In this document: in pieces, positions 7,126-13,229 of the stretch | Position numbering within the stretch: position 1 is the stretch's first letter | How the letters are laid out: every line of letters starts with the position of its first letter | NCBI GenBank assembly: GCA_945486445.1 | Contig: CALYTD010000002.1 | Location: 1 to 13,351 of the forward strand | DNA: 13,351 nucleotides | DNA from: an uncultured Prevotellaceae bacterium | Lineage (GTDB): Bacteria; Bacteroidota; Bacteroidia; Bacteroidales; Bacteroidaceae | Reading direction: 5' to 3' | Position numbers and translations under genes: made by a program | The notes under the pieces: generated by a model | The model's database searches: none | The model's input: only the letters and a program-made list of their open reading frames with translations | What the model was told of the DNA's origin: nothing

Positions 7126-8079
7126 TCAGTTGAAGTTATGCTCCCCTCCCTCCTCTGGGCTTTCCCCTATGAACAGTTCCGTGGTGGTTCCTGTGAAGAC
7201 AAGGTTCGCCGCTGCCGTGTATTCAAAGCGGTATGTGTATGCCCTCCCCGGCTGCCAAGCCTCGTCAATGGTAAATTCCGTCTCCTTTGTCCCGCTGCCT
7301 GTGTTTATGCTCACTTTCCATTTCCCCACCACGGAGGGGTCGGGTATCATGTACCACGGTATGGCTGTGAATACCGTGGCATCGCTGTTGGCAGGTATCT
7401 GCACGTCGCTGAAGGCGAGTGCGTCGCCGCTTCGCTCCGTGGCAGACAGCGTCCCGGCTGCTGTTGTACGCTTGGTCCAGTCATAGTCCATGCGCAACGC
7501 GGCTGCCGTGGCGTAGGGCGCGGGGGGTGTGAGCCTTATGTCTGTTATGCTCACGGGGGTGTCCGCCAGATACCTGAAAGCAAGGTTTATGCGGGCGTTG
7601 GCGTATGTGAACCTGAGGTTCACTGTGTTTCCGAATGCGGCGTCCGTGCGTCCCACCACGTTTGGCTGGCTGAAGAGACAGGTCTCGCTGAGCGTTGTGG
7701 TCGATTTCATGCTCATCGTCACGTGGCTCTCCCCCATCTCCGCCACCCTTTCCGCCGGTGCGCCGGCATGGAAGCGGTACATGGCGGCGGCGTTGTCCCA
7801 GTATTGCAGCCTTTGGCTTTCCGTTCCCTCGCCTATGATGTATGTCCACCCCACCGTGTTGTCGTAACGCACCTTGTAGCCTTGCATTATGTATTCGTCG
7901 CCATCGGCGGTGCAGGTTCCCCAAACCTTGAAGTCTCCGAAGATGCCAGACAGCCCGGCTCTGGTCTCCTGCGTTGAGAAAGCCAACGGCGTGCCCTCCT
8001 CCGCGGGGAGGTCACTGCCCTGACAGGCCGTCAGCAGTGACAGCAGCAGAGTTATATATATGGTGTTTTGCTTTCTCAT
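7126..8079 (-). CDS. Fimbrillin family lipoprotein, minor pilin candidate (operon gene 4)
   Basis: This 317-residue protein has a short lipoprotein signal (SLLTAC, Cys19) and Arg40-Ala41 in the context QETRAG, a likely maturation site. The rest has the strand-rich pattern of Mfa/FimA-type pilins, including WDNAAAMYRFHA, which matches the segment in many fimbrillins where a Y/W-P...Y-F-x-A motif lies, and ARINLAFRYLADTPVSITDIRL in the middle, typical of the second half of the first beta-sandwich. It has no lectin-like extension, so a shaft-adjacent or adaptor pilin is more likely than an adhesin. It follows the stalk candidate by 43 bp and is coupled to the next gene by a 1-bp gap. Its base composition is like genes 5-7 and unlike gene 3. 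Confidence 0.75.
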   Translation of the reverse strand: MRKQNTIYITLLLSLLTACQGSDLPAEEGTPLAFSTQETRAGLSGIFGDFKVWGTCTADGDEYIMQGYKVRYDNTVGWTYIIGEGTESQRLQYWDNAAAMYRFHAGAPAERVAEMGESHVTMSMKSTTTLSETCLFSQPNVVGRTDAAFGNTVNLRFTYANARINLAFRYLADTPVSITDIRLTPPAPYATAAALRMDYDWTKRTTAAGTLSATERSGDALAFSDVQIPANSDATVFTAIPWYMIPDPSVVGKWKVSINTGSGTKETEFTIDEAWQPGRAYTYRFEYTAAANLVFTGTTTELFIGESPEEGGEHNFN

Positions 8080-8095
8080 TGTTTTGTTCCATCAA

Positions 8096-8108
8096 GCGGC
8101 GTTGCCGC
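8096..8108 (-). other. Small hairpin after the stalk pilin gene
   Basis: GCGGC (8096-8100) and GCCGC (8104-8108) form a perfect 5-bp stem with a 3-nt loop, 15 nt after the stop codon of the gene 3 pilin and before gene 4. There is no U-run after it, so it is not a complete terminator. It could hold up RNA decay or partly end transcription, giving more stalk than minor subunits. Confidence 0.4.
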
Positions 8109-8122
8109 GGCGTATATAGGGT

Positions 8123-9286
8123 TTAGAGGTTCATGGTGATGGTGGTGTTGTTTTCGTCCCACTCTTCAACAGTAGCGTCGAACTTGATGTGGTTCACACC
8201 GATAGCCTCACCCTTGTCGTCCGCTGTGTCGCCGTCTCCGTCGAGGTCACCAGGATATTGCGGGTCAACGAAGCCTGCGCCCGTACCGTCAGAGAAGAAG
8301 TTGAAGACGATGGTGTATTTCTTGCCCTGTTGATAGTTGTAAACCAGCGCGTCCTTAACTACGCTTGGCATAGGCATCGCCATCCATGCGAATTTCTCTG
8401 CCTCATCGTTAGCAGGTATCGGGTATATCGGTGCGCCGGTGTTTTTTGAGGTTATCTTCACCTTAAGGGCAAGGTAGGCGCCACGGTCTGTGTTTGTCTG
8501 GTCTGTTGACCTGTTCCATGGTGTTACGGTCTGGGGGATAAGATACCATTTGCCATTGCCTGAGACTGTCATCATTTCGTGATCCTCACTGGTGAGTTCC
8601 TTGGGATTGAATGAGGCATTAAAGTCATTCTTGCCGTTCTTGGCAGTCATTGTCTGGCTGGCAAAGTTATAATTGCCTTCACTCATGATGTTTCTTATTG
8701 CCACATCAGATACCTCAACCGTGTATTTTTCTGTATTGCTGTTCTTTGCCTTTACCACAATCTGTGTAAGGATGTGCTTGAAGGTGAGGTTTACGGCATG
8801 ATTGGCATTGGAGCTTGTGTTTGCCATTGTCTGGTTCAAGGCTTCCGCCACAACGAAATCCTCCTGGTTGGCAAGTTCCTTTGCCACGGTGATGTCAATG
8901 TTCTTGTTGTTGTCTAAATTGATATATTTTGTGAATTTAGTTGGGTCAGACTCGCTGGTGTTCTCCGGAACCTTGTAGGCATAGAAGTTCAGGGGATAGT
9001 TGGGCCACACGTACTGGTCTTCACTTTCCCATACTGCGCCTTTCTTTGTAAAGGTCAGGTCTGAGAAATAGATATTTGTGTTGTCGCTGCTTATCGCCGT
9101 AACGTTGAAGGAGTTGAGGTTTGCCGTCGTCACGTCTGTCTGTAAGGCTCTGCTGAGTTTTGACGTGTAGGCAGAGAAACTGATGTTCTGCGGTGTGTCC
9201 TGAGTGCTGCTGTTCAGGGTCTCTGTGTCTGAGCAACTTGCTGCTGTCAGCGCAAGTGCCGCGAGTAAAAACGTTGCTTTTTTCAT
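8123..9286 (-). CDS. Fimbrillin family lipoprotein, probable stalk (major) pilin (operon gene 3)
   Basis: This 387-residue protein has lipobox LTAASC (Cys18) and an N-terminal strand ending in KLSR-ALQT. Arg46-Ala47 matches the maturation point known for Porphyromonas gingivalis FimA (after Arg46). The segment YVWPNYPLNFYAYKVP is a hallmark of Mfa-like fimbrillins. Near the C-terminus an Asp-rich loop (347-357, D-L-D-G-D-G-D-T-A-D-D) resembles a calcium loop. The last strand (about 364-387) fits the strand that pairs with the next subunit in type V pilus assembly. The gene is clearly more AT-rich than its neighbours and codes for many Lys and Asn. It is the only operon member with real gaps on both sides (47 bp before, 43 bp after), and its leader is A-rich with no Shine-Dalgarno sequence, as in strongly translated Bacteroidetes genes. 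The stalk role is inferred from position, form and these features. Confidence 0.82.
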   Translation of the reverse strand: MKKATFLLAALALTAASCSDTETLNSSTQDTPQNISFSAYTSKLSRALQTDVTTANLNSFNVTAISSDNTNIYFSDLTFTKKGAVWESEDQYVWPNYPLNFYAYKVPENTSESDPTKFTKYINLDNNKNIDITVAKELANQEDFVVAEALNQTMANTSSNANHAVNLTFKHILTQIVVKAKNSNTEKYTVEVSDVAIRNIMSEGNYNFASQTMTAKNGKNDFNASFNPKELTSEDHEMMTVSGNGKWYLIPQTVTPWNRSTDQTNTDRGAYLALKVKITSKNTGAPIYPIPANDEAEKFAWMAMPMPSVVKDALVYNYQQGKKYTIVFNFFSDGTGAGFVDPQYPGDLDGDGDTADDKGEAIGVNHIKFDATVEEWDENNTTITMNL

Positions 9287-9333
9287 AGTTCTTGCGTTTT
9301 ATGTTTAATTATTTTTGTTTTTTGTCAGTTTGT

Positions 9334-10365
9334 TTACATCGGTAAGTCTATTATCTCCTCTTCCCATTCTCCCACTCCGGTGTTGAATCCTCCGCCTTCT
9401 CCCCCGTCCACCTTGGGCAGTTCTATCTCAAGGGCGAGGTTGAGCGATAGTTTCAGTGACAGCGACACATCCACCGAGATGAGGTCTGTCACGTCAAACG
9501 TCAGGGGGTATGATTCCCCGTTTACGAGCACGAAGTTTATGTCGAGGTAGTATCTGCTGCCTGTCTTGCCGTCACCCGTCAGTCCGAAGGAGAGGAACTC
9601 CGCCGTTATGGTGCCGTCGCTGTCAGAGCCGGGGTCGAAAACCCTGTTGTTCAGTATGAAGGCCTGCGCCACCTGCTCCGTGGAGTTCTCCTCCTGTCCG
9701 AGGCGATGTCCTGCCGCCACGCCCCTGAGGTATGACATGGTGGTGCCCCGCGCGTATCTCAGCCCCTTTACGTGGGCTTTTATGTGGACCGTGGAGATTA
9801 CGGGCGCGGGCTTTGCCGCCACCTCCATCTCCGTCTCGTTTGCCGCGCCGTTCTGTGGCTTGTCGTAGTAGTAGTCCATCTCCTGCGGCGTTACGTGCAC
9901 CCCCCTCACCACCGCTGCCGCGAGGCTGTCGGGCTCCACTATGCAGAATGCCCCCGTGGTGGCGTCGCCGCGGGTGTTGAGATAGTTCTCAAGCCGGATG
10001 CTCCGCGTCTCGTCCTTCACTCCCGTGGCCTGCAGGGTGCTGAGGTTCTCCGTGCCGGTGAAGGCTATCCTGCCCTCAAACTCCTCCGGGCTGTCGTTCG
10101 TCACCACCAGGGTGTAGTCGCCCTGCGGCAGCCTCAGGTAACACTCCTGCCGCGCCGCCACCGTGGGGAAACGCCTGTACAGGCTTCCGTCCGCCTCGTT
10201 GTAGGCAAAGACGGTGACGCCGTTGGGGGTCACGCCCGACGCGCTCCAGTCGGTCAGCAGGTGGACTGTCACCATGTCTGAGGCGGCGTAGTAGAGATGG
10301 TCCCTGCTGCATGAGAGAAGCGAGAGCGCCACCACGAGCGCGGAGAGCACAAAACGGTTCTTCAT
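9334..10365 (-). CDS. DUF5119 lipoprotein, FimB/Mfa2-like candidate pilus anchor (operon gene 2)
   Basis: This 343-residue lipoprotein has the signal MKNRFVLSAL... ending in LLSC (Cys19). The N-terminal region VHLLTDWSASGVTPNGVTVFAYNEADGSLYRRF (about 34-66) is the DUF5119 signature and also resembles the opening of FimB/Mfa2 anchors (V-x-x-D-W-S ... P-x-G-x-x-x-Y). Unlike the five fimbrillin-type proteins downstream, it has no Arg-Ala/Val site 20-35 residues after the lipid Cys. It may thus keep its lipid and hold the pilus base in the outer membrane; this is inference. The ATG overlaps the previous stop as ATGA. A strong purine-rich Shine-Dalgarno-like run (GGGGAGGTG, complement of about 10370-10378) stands just before it, which is unusual in this phylum and fixes the start at 10365 rather than 33 bp upstream. 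Confidence 0.8.
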   Translation of the reverse strand: MKNRFVLSALVVALSLLSCSRDHLYYAASDMVTVHLLTDWSASGVTPNGVTVFAYNEADGSLYRRFPTVAARQECYLRLPQGDYTLVVTNDSPEEFEGRIAFTGTENLSTLQATGVKDETRSIRLENYLNTRGDATTGAFCIVEPDSLAAAVVRGVHVTPQEMDYYYDKPQNGAANETEMEVAAKPAPVISTVHIKAHVKGLRYARGTTMSYLRGVAAGHRLGQEENSTEQVAQAFILNNRVFDPGSDSDGTITAEFLSFGLTGDGKTGSRYYLDINFVLVNGESYPLTFDVTDLISVDVSLSLKLSLNLALEIELPKVDGGEGGGFNTGVGEWEEEIIDLPM

Positions 10366-11675
10366 CGCCCACCTCCCCTCTTTGTGTTGAGCAGCCACAC
10401 GAGCGACACGGAGGCTTTGGTTGGCAGGAAACCGGAAAACCGTTTCTCCTCCCAGGGATATTCTGTCACCTTTATGTCGCCGTACTTGGTTTCCTTCACG
10501 CTTACGTATTTGCGGTAGTCGCAGGTCAGGAAGCCCACGCCCAGGGTGTATTCCATCCTCATGCTGCGGCCTATGGTGTGGGCGTAACCCGCGCTGATGC
10601 CGCCCGTTATGTATGAGTCGCCCTGCACGCCGTCGCCGTCTGAGAGCCTGCCGAGTTGGAAGTCGAAGTATCCTCCGCCGCCATACACTCCCGCGTAGAA
10701 CCCCGTCAGCGGGCTTTTCCCCGCCCTGTCGCCCAGCCAGTAGCGGCCTTCCACCGTTCCGCCGAGCATCTGCACGGTGATGTCCCTGTCGCTGTCACGC
10801 CACCAGGGGAAGCAGAACTCCCCGGAGACGCTGTATCTCTCGCCCAGGGGAATCTCTATGCCGAGGTTCACAACCGTCGCGGCGTCGAGGAGCAGGTTTG
10901 TCTTTATGGCGAGCAGCGGCTTCCTCCCCGTGGCGGAGTTGCCGGCAGGCGGTGTCACGGGTGCCTCCACAGGCGTCACGGGTGGCGGCAGGGGGAGTGC
11001 CCTCTCCTCCTCCCGCGGTGCCTCCACAGGCATCGCGCTACTGTCGCAGGTGCTGTAATGCACTGTCAGCGTGGCCTGCCTCAGCAGGGGGAAGATGTGC
11101 TTGTCCATCTCCCGCCATAGCTTTCCCCCCCGATAGTCCATCATGGCCTTCTTCCGGCTGCCCACTATCTTTCCTTTCCTTATCACCCACAGCGGCGTGT
11201 TGTCGAGTATCTCCACCGCCCTCCCGCGCCCCGTGAGGCTGGAGGAGAGCAGCAGCCCCCTCAGCGTCTGCCAGTCCTCGCCCACCGTTATGACGCGCAT
11301 CCTGGCGTCAGAGGTGCTGTGGCTTCTGAAGAACGCCTCCATGGCGGCGGCGCGCCTGCGGCTCAGCGCAGCGTTGCGGCGGGCCGTCCCCTCGGGAGAG
11401 GCGGAGGAGGTGATGAGCACCACGCTGTCATTCCTCGCCTTACAGGTGGAGGTAAGGCTGTCGAGCGTGGTGAGAAAACGCTGTATGTTCTCCTGATTGC
11501 TGCTGAATGTGGGGTCTATGTCGTGACCGTTGCTCCTGAAAAACACTTGGAGTGAGACCTTGCCGGAAGAGCGCATAACACCGCTCTCGCCTGGTGTGGT
11601 CTTTGTAGAGGCAATACCCGGTGAGAGGCTGATGATGCAAGTGCATAACCATATAACCAATCTCTTTACAGACAT
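10362..11675 (-). CDS. OmpA-like domain plus DUF3575 outer-membrane protein (operon gene 1)
   Basis: This 437-residue protein has a signal peptide (about 1-23). Residues 40-145 form an OmpA-C-like domain: VFFRSNGHDIDPTF, then VVLITSSASPEGTARRNAALSRRRA (86-110), in the place where peptidoglycan-binding OmpA domains have G-H-T-D-x-x-G and N-x-x-L-S-x-x-R-A. Unusually this domain comes first. A Pro-rich linker (about 217-250) with two PVEAP motifs leads to a DUF3575 domain (252-437), strand-rich with alternating Gly/aromatic residues and probably a beta-barrel. Proteins of this design commonly open fimbrial operons in Bacteroidales and are thought to tie the pilus to the envelope or aid assembly. 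The Met at 11675 is chosen because the signal peptide starts there and the promoter leaves only a short leader; the frame stays open upstream, but that stretch lies across the promoter. Confidence 0.82.
   Translation of the reverse strand: MSVKRLVIWLCTCIISLSPGIASTKTTPGESGVMRSSGKVSLQVFFRSNGHDIDPTFSSNQENIQRFLTTLDSLTSTCKARNDSVVLITSSASPEGTARRNAALSRRRAAAMEAFFRSHSTSDARMRVITVGEDWQTLRGLLLSSSLTGRGRAVEILDNTPLWVIRKGKIVGSRKKAMMDYRGGKLWREMDKHIFPLLRQATLTVHYSTCDSSAMPVEAPREEERALPLPPPVTPVEAPVTPPAGNSATGRKPLLAIKTNLLLDAATVVNLGIEIPLGERYSVSGEFCFPWWRDSDRDITVQMLGGTVEGRYWLGDRAGKSPLTGFYAGVYGGGGYFDFQLGRLSDGDGVQGDSYITGGISAGYAHTIGRSMRMEYTLGVGFLTCDYRKYVSVKETKYGDIKVTEYPWEEKRFSGFLPTKASVSLVWLLNTKRGGGR
10960..11031 (-). repeat. 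In-frame 15-bp direct repeat inside the Pro-rich linker
   Basis: GGTGCCTCCACAGGC (plus strand) occurs at 10960-10974 and 11017-11031, exactly 57 bp (19 codons) apart in the linker between the OmpA-like and DUF3575 domains. Recombination or slippage between copies would change linker length without breaking the frame. Confidence 0.7.
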
Positions 11676-11701
11676 AGGTTCAAAAGTCTTCTTTTCAAGT
11701 G

Positions 11702-11733
11702 CAAAGATAGGCAGAAATTTCTTGGGAAGCAAT
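11702..11733 (-). promoter_or_regulatory. Promoter of the pilus operon
   Basis: The complement of 11702-11709 reads TATCTTTG, a full match to the -7 element TAnnTTTG. ATTG (complement of 11730-11733) lies 20 bp upstream, one mismatch from the -33 TTTG. The leader to the ATG at 11675 would be about 20 nt. No other match serves the seven-gene operon, and none was seen in the 47-bp gap before the stalk gene. Confidence 0.68.
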
Positions 11734-11768
11734 TTATAATGTATAAAAACCACTGCCGACAGGTTAAA

Positions 11769-11784
11769 ATTGATATTTATCAAT
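11769..11784. promoter_or_regulatory. Palindromic candidate operator
   Basis: ATTGATA and TATCAAT form a perfect inverted repeat with a 2-bp centre. It lies about 35 bp upstream of the -33 box of the pilus promoter, in the usual place for an activator. The partner protein is unknown. Confidence 0.45.
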
Positions 11785-11891
11785 CGGGGTAGTAAAACGT
11801 GTTTTCCCCCCCTTTTTCTGCCTCTTTCCCGCACCCCCCTCCCCCTTTCTCCCGGCTATGTTTTTTCGCTCACAGTCAGATTGATACGTGA

Positions 11892-11950
11892 TTACCCTGC
11901 GATTAGGTCCTTTTTACCCTGCGATCAGGCCGCGATTACCGGGTGATTGG
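11892..11950. repeat. Tandem direct repeats with 22-bp period
   Basis: TTACCCTGCGATTAGGTC (11892-11909) and TTACCCTGCGATCAGGCC (11914-11931) match at 16 of 18 positions. A weaker third copy (TTACC, four changed bases, GATTGG) starts at 11936. The starts are spaced 22 bp apart, about two turns of DNA, so all copies face the same side of the helix. They lie roughly 200-250 bp upstream of the predicted pilus transcript start. A remnant around 11870 is too decayed to count. Confidence 0.6.
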
Positions 11951-11993
11951 TTGTTTGGTTGTTTAGTTGTTTAGTTGTTTGGTTGTTTAGTTG
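11947..11993. repeat. Solo 8-bp array (left arm only)
   Basis: Five full TTTRGTTG units (11954-11993) follow one 7-bp partial unit (11947-11953). They are the same unit family as elements 1 and 2, but no inverse-complement arm and no 64-bp core follow. It lies between two genes in the same direction, not convergent ones. Confidence 0.85.
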
Positions 11994-12001
11994 TCCTCGT
12001 C

Positions 12002-12024
12002 CCACGGCGTTTCCTACGCCGTGG
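12002..12024. terminator. Perfect hairpin downstream of the membrane-protein gene
   Basis: CCACGGCGT (12002-12010) and ACGCCGTGG (12016-12024) form a 9-bp perfect stem with a 5-nt loop. It sits 39 bp past the stop codon of the gene at 12063-13229 and next to the solo repeat array. No U-run follows in either direction, so a factor-dependent or RNA-protecting 3' end is more likely than a standard intrinsic terminator. Confidence 0.4.
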
Positions 12025-12062
12025 TAACCATCAGGTGACAAATGAATTTACCGCCACGAGTT

Positions 12063-13229
12063 TCAGCGGCGGTGTTGTTGCGTTGTTGCAGCTATGATGA
12101 GGAATGGCAGTGCCATGTCAAGATAAGTTATATCATAGTCAGACTGGAAAATCATGTTCCAGTTGTTGTGCAGTGCCATGTTGTGAATCATTGTTCCCGC
12201 GGATATGACTGTTAGTGCAACGGACTGACTGAGCATAAGCCGGCGTGTGTCGGAACGATGCCATAAGGCAAGGATTATGCACAGGATGATTATCAGTAGC
12301 ACGTCGGCGGGATGTCCCTGTCTTGTCTGGAGCAGGAACGGGGGATATTCGGAGAACAGCAGCGCGTCGGCATCCCACAGCAGCAGCGGCAGGAAGGTGA
12401 GCAGGAAGGTGAGCAGCGCCACTGTTGGTATGATGATGCGTTTGCCCCACGTCAGGCGCAGCCATGAGGGGAAAAGTATGATGAATAGCGGCAGGGCGCA
12501 GGTGAGGCGCGTGGAGAGCCACAGCCCGCAGATTACGGCCAAAGACCATGGGTGCGTGGCGAGGGAAATGCCTTTCCGGTGTATGTAGATGACGAAGGTC
12601 GCGAGAAGCATGAAATTAGTTATGAGGTCGCTTCTTACGGATGCCTCATACCAAAGGTTGAGGGAGAACAGCAGCATCAGCGCAGCCTGTATGGCGGCTC
12701 TTGTGCCGTGACAGTGCTGCAATGTAACGGTGAAGACTATTGTGGCGGCGATGATTGACAGTCCCACGTTACCAAGGAAGAAGAAAGGTATGTGAGCCAC
12801 CATCCATACGGGGAACGGCGAGGCGTAACCGCCGAGGTGCGTCTGCGCGAGATAGGGGAATTCACCGTCCAGCAGTGCGGCGATGACGTTGTGTATGGCT
12901 GACCATCTGTCAACTTTTATGGTGTAGGGGTCGAAATGATACTGGGCGGCGGCAAGCCCGGCGCAGAGAGCCGCCAGCAGCAGAGGCAACGCGATACGTG
13001 GCGGAACGTGCCGTGAACAGTATTTCATAATGAGCTGGACGGCGGCATATAGCATGGTAATGTAGCCTAAGACAATCCAGCCGTAGTGCGGCGTTAGGCG
13101 CATGGAGTATTTCAGTGCCATGATGCAGCATACGGCAAGGTAAAGCAGCAGCGACAGCATACGGACGGCATCGTTGCCGTGAGATTTCATCAATGAGTGG
13201 AATGTTTTGGGTAAAGAGGGGGAAATCAT
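12063..13229 (-). CDS. Multipass inner-membrane protein, possible GT-C-type glycosyltransferase
   Basis: This 388-residue protein has about ten hydrophobic segments spread over its length and a short cytoplasmic-looking N-terminus. The loop after the third or fourth segment contains FDPYTIKVDRWSA and then GEFPYLAQTHLGGYASPFPVW, with acidic and aromatic residues in the place where GT-C glycosyltransferases hold catalytic acids. This suggests transfer of a sugar from a lipid carrier, but the similarity is by general design and not a firm match; a polymerase or uncharacterised transporter cannot be ruled out. The Met at 13229 is chosen because its ATG overlaps the TGA of the upstream gene (ATGA). 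A reading from 13313 would add 28 polar residues lying inside that gene. There is no Shine-Dalgarno sequence, so translation is probably coupled. Confidence 0.6.
   Translation of the reverse strand: MISPSLPKTFHSLMKSHGNDAVRMLSLLLYLAVCCIMALKYSMRLTPHYGWIVLGYITMLYAAVQLIMKYCSRHVPPRIALPLLLAALCAGLAAAQYHFDPYTIKVDRWSAIHNVIAALLDGEFPYLAQTHLGGYASPFPVWMVAHIPFFFLGNVGLSIIAATIVFTVTLQHCHGTRAAIQAALMLLFSLNLWYEASVRSDLITNFMLLATFVIYIHRKGISLATHPWSLAVICGLWLSTRLTCALPLFIILFPSWLRLTWGKRIIIPTVALLTFLLTFLPLLLWDADALLFSEYPPFLLQTRQGHPADVLLIIILCIILALWHRSDTRRLMLSQSVALTVISAGTMIHNMALHNNWNMIFQSDYDITYLDMALPFLIIAATTQQHRR

Larger units (their letters stand above)
11676..12062. other. 387-bp region upstream of the pilus operon
   Basis: No convincing gene lies here. 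From the operon outward it holds the promoter (11702-11733), a perfect 7+7 palindrome (11769-11784), a C-rich/G-rich tract (11806-11853), 22-bp-period direct repeats (11892-11950), an 8-bp repeat array (11947-11993) and a 9-bp-stem hairpin (12002-12024). The hairpin lies 39 bp past the stop codon of the upstream membrane-protein gene. The density of repeats suggests a regulatory region. Confidence 0.7.

Noticed and set aside
6796..7977. 393-residue open frame on the plus strand opposite operon genes 4 and 5
   Set aside because: It covers two well-supported lipoprotein genes and their junction in antisense, has no recognisable domain and no promoter, and is typical of chance open frames opposite GC-rich genes.
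11702..11733. Invertible (phase-variable) promoter for the pilus operon
   Set aside because: No pair of inverted repeats flanking the promoter and no recombinase gene in the window were seen.
11676..11834. Longer N-terminus for operon gene 1 (53 extra residues)
   Set aside because: The extension crosses the predicted promoter and would bury the signal peptide.
12002..12024. Classic intrinsic terminator
   Set aside because: The stem is strong, but no T-run follows on either strand; it is kept only as a low-confidence 3'-end hairpin.
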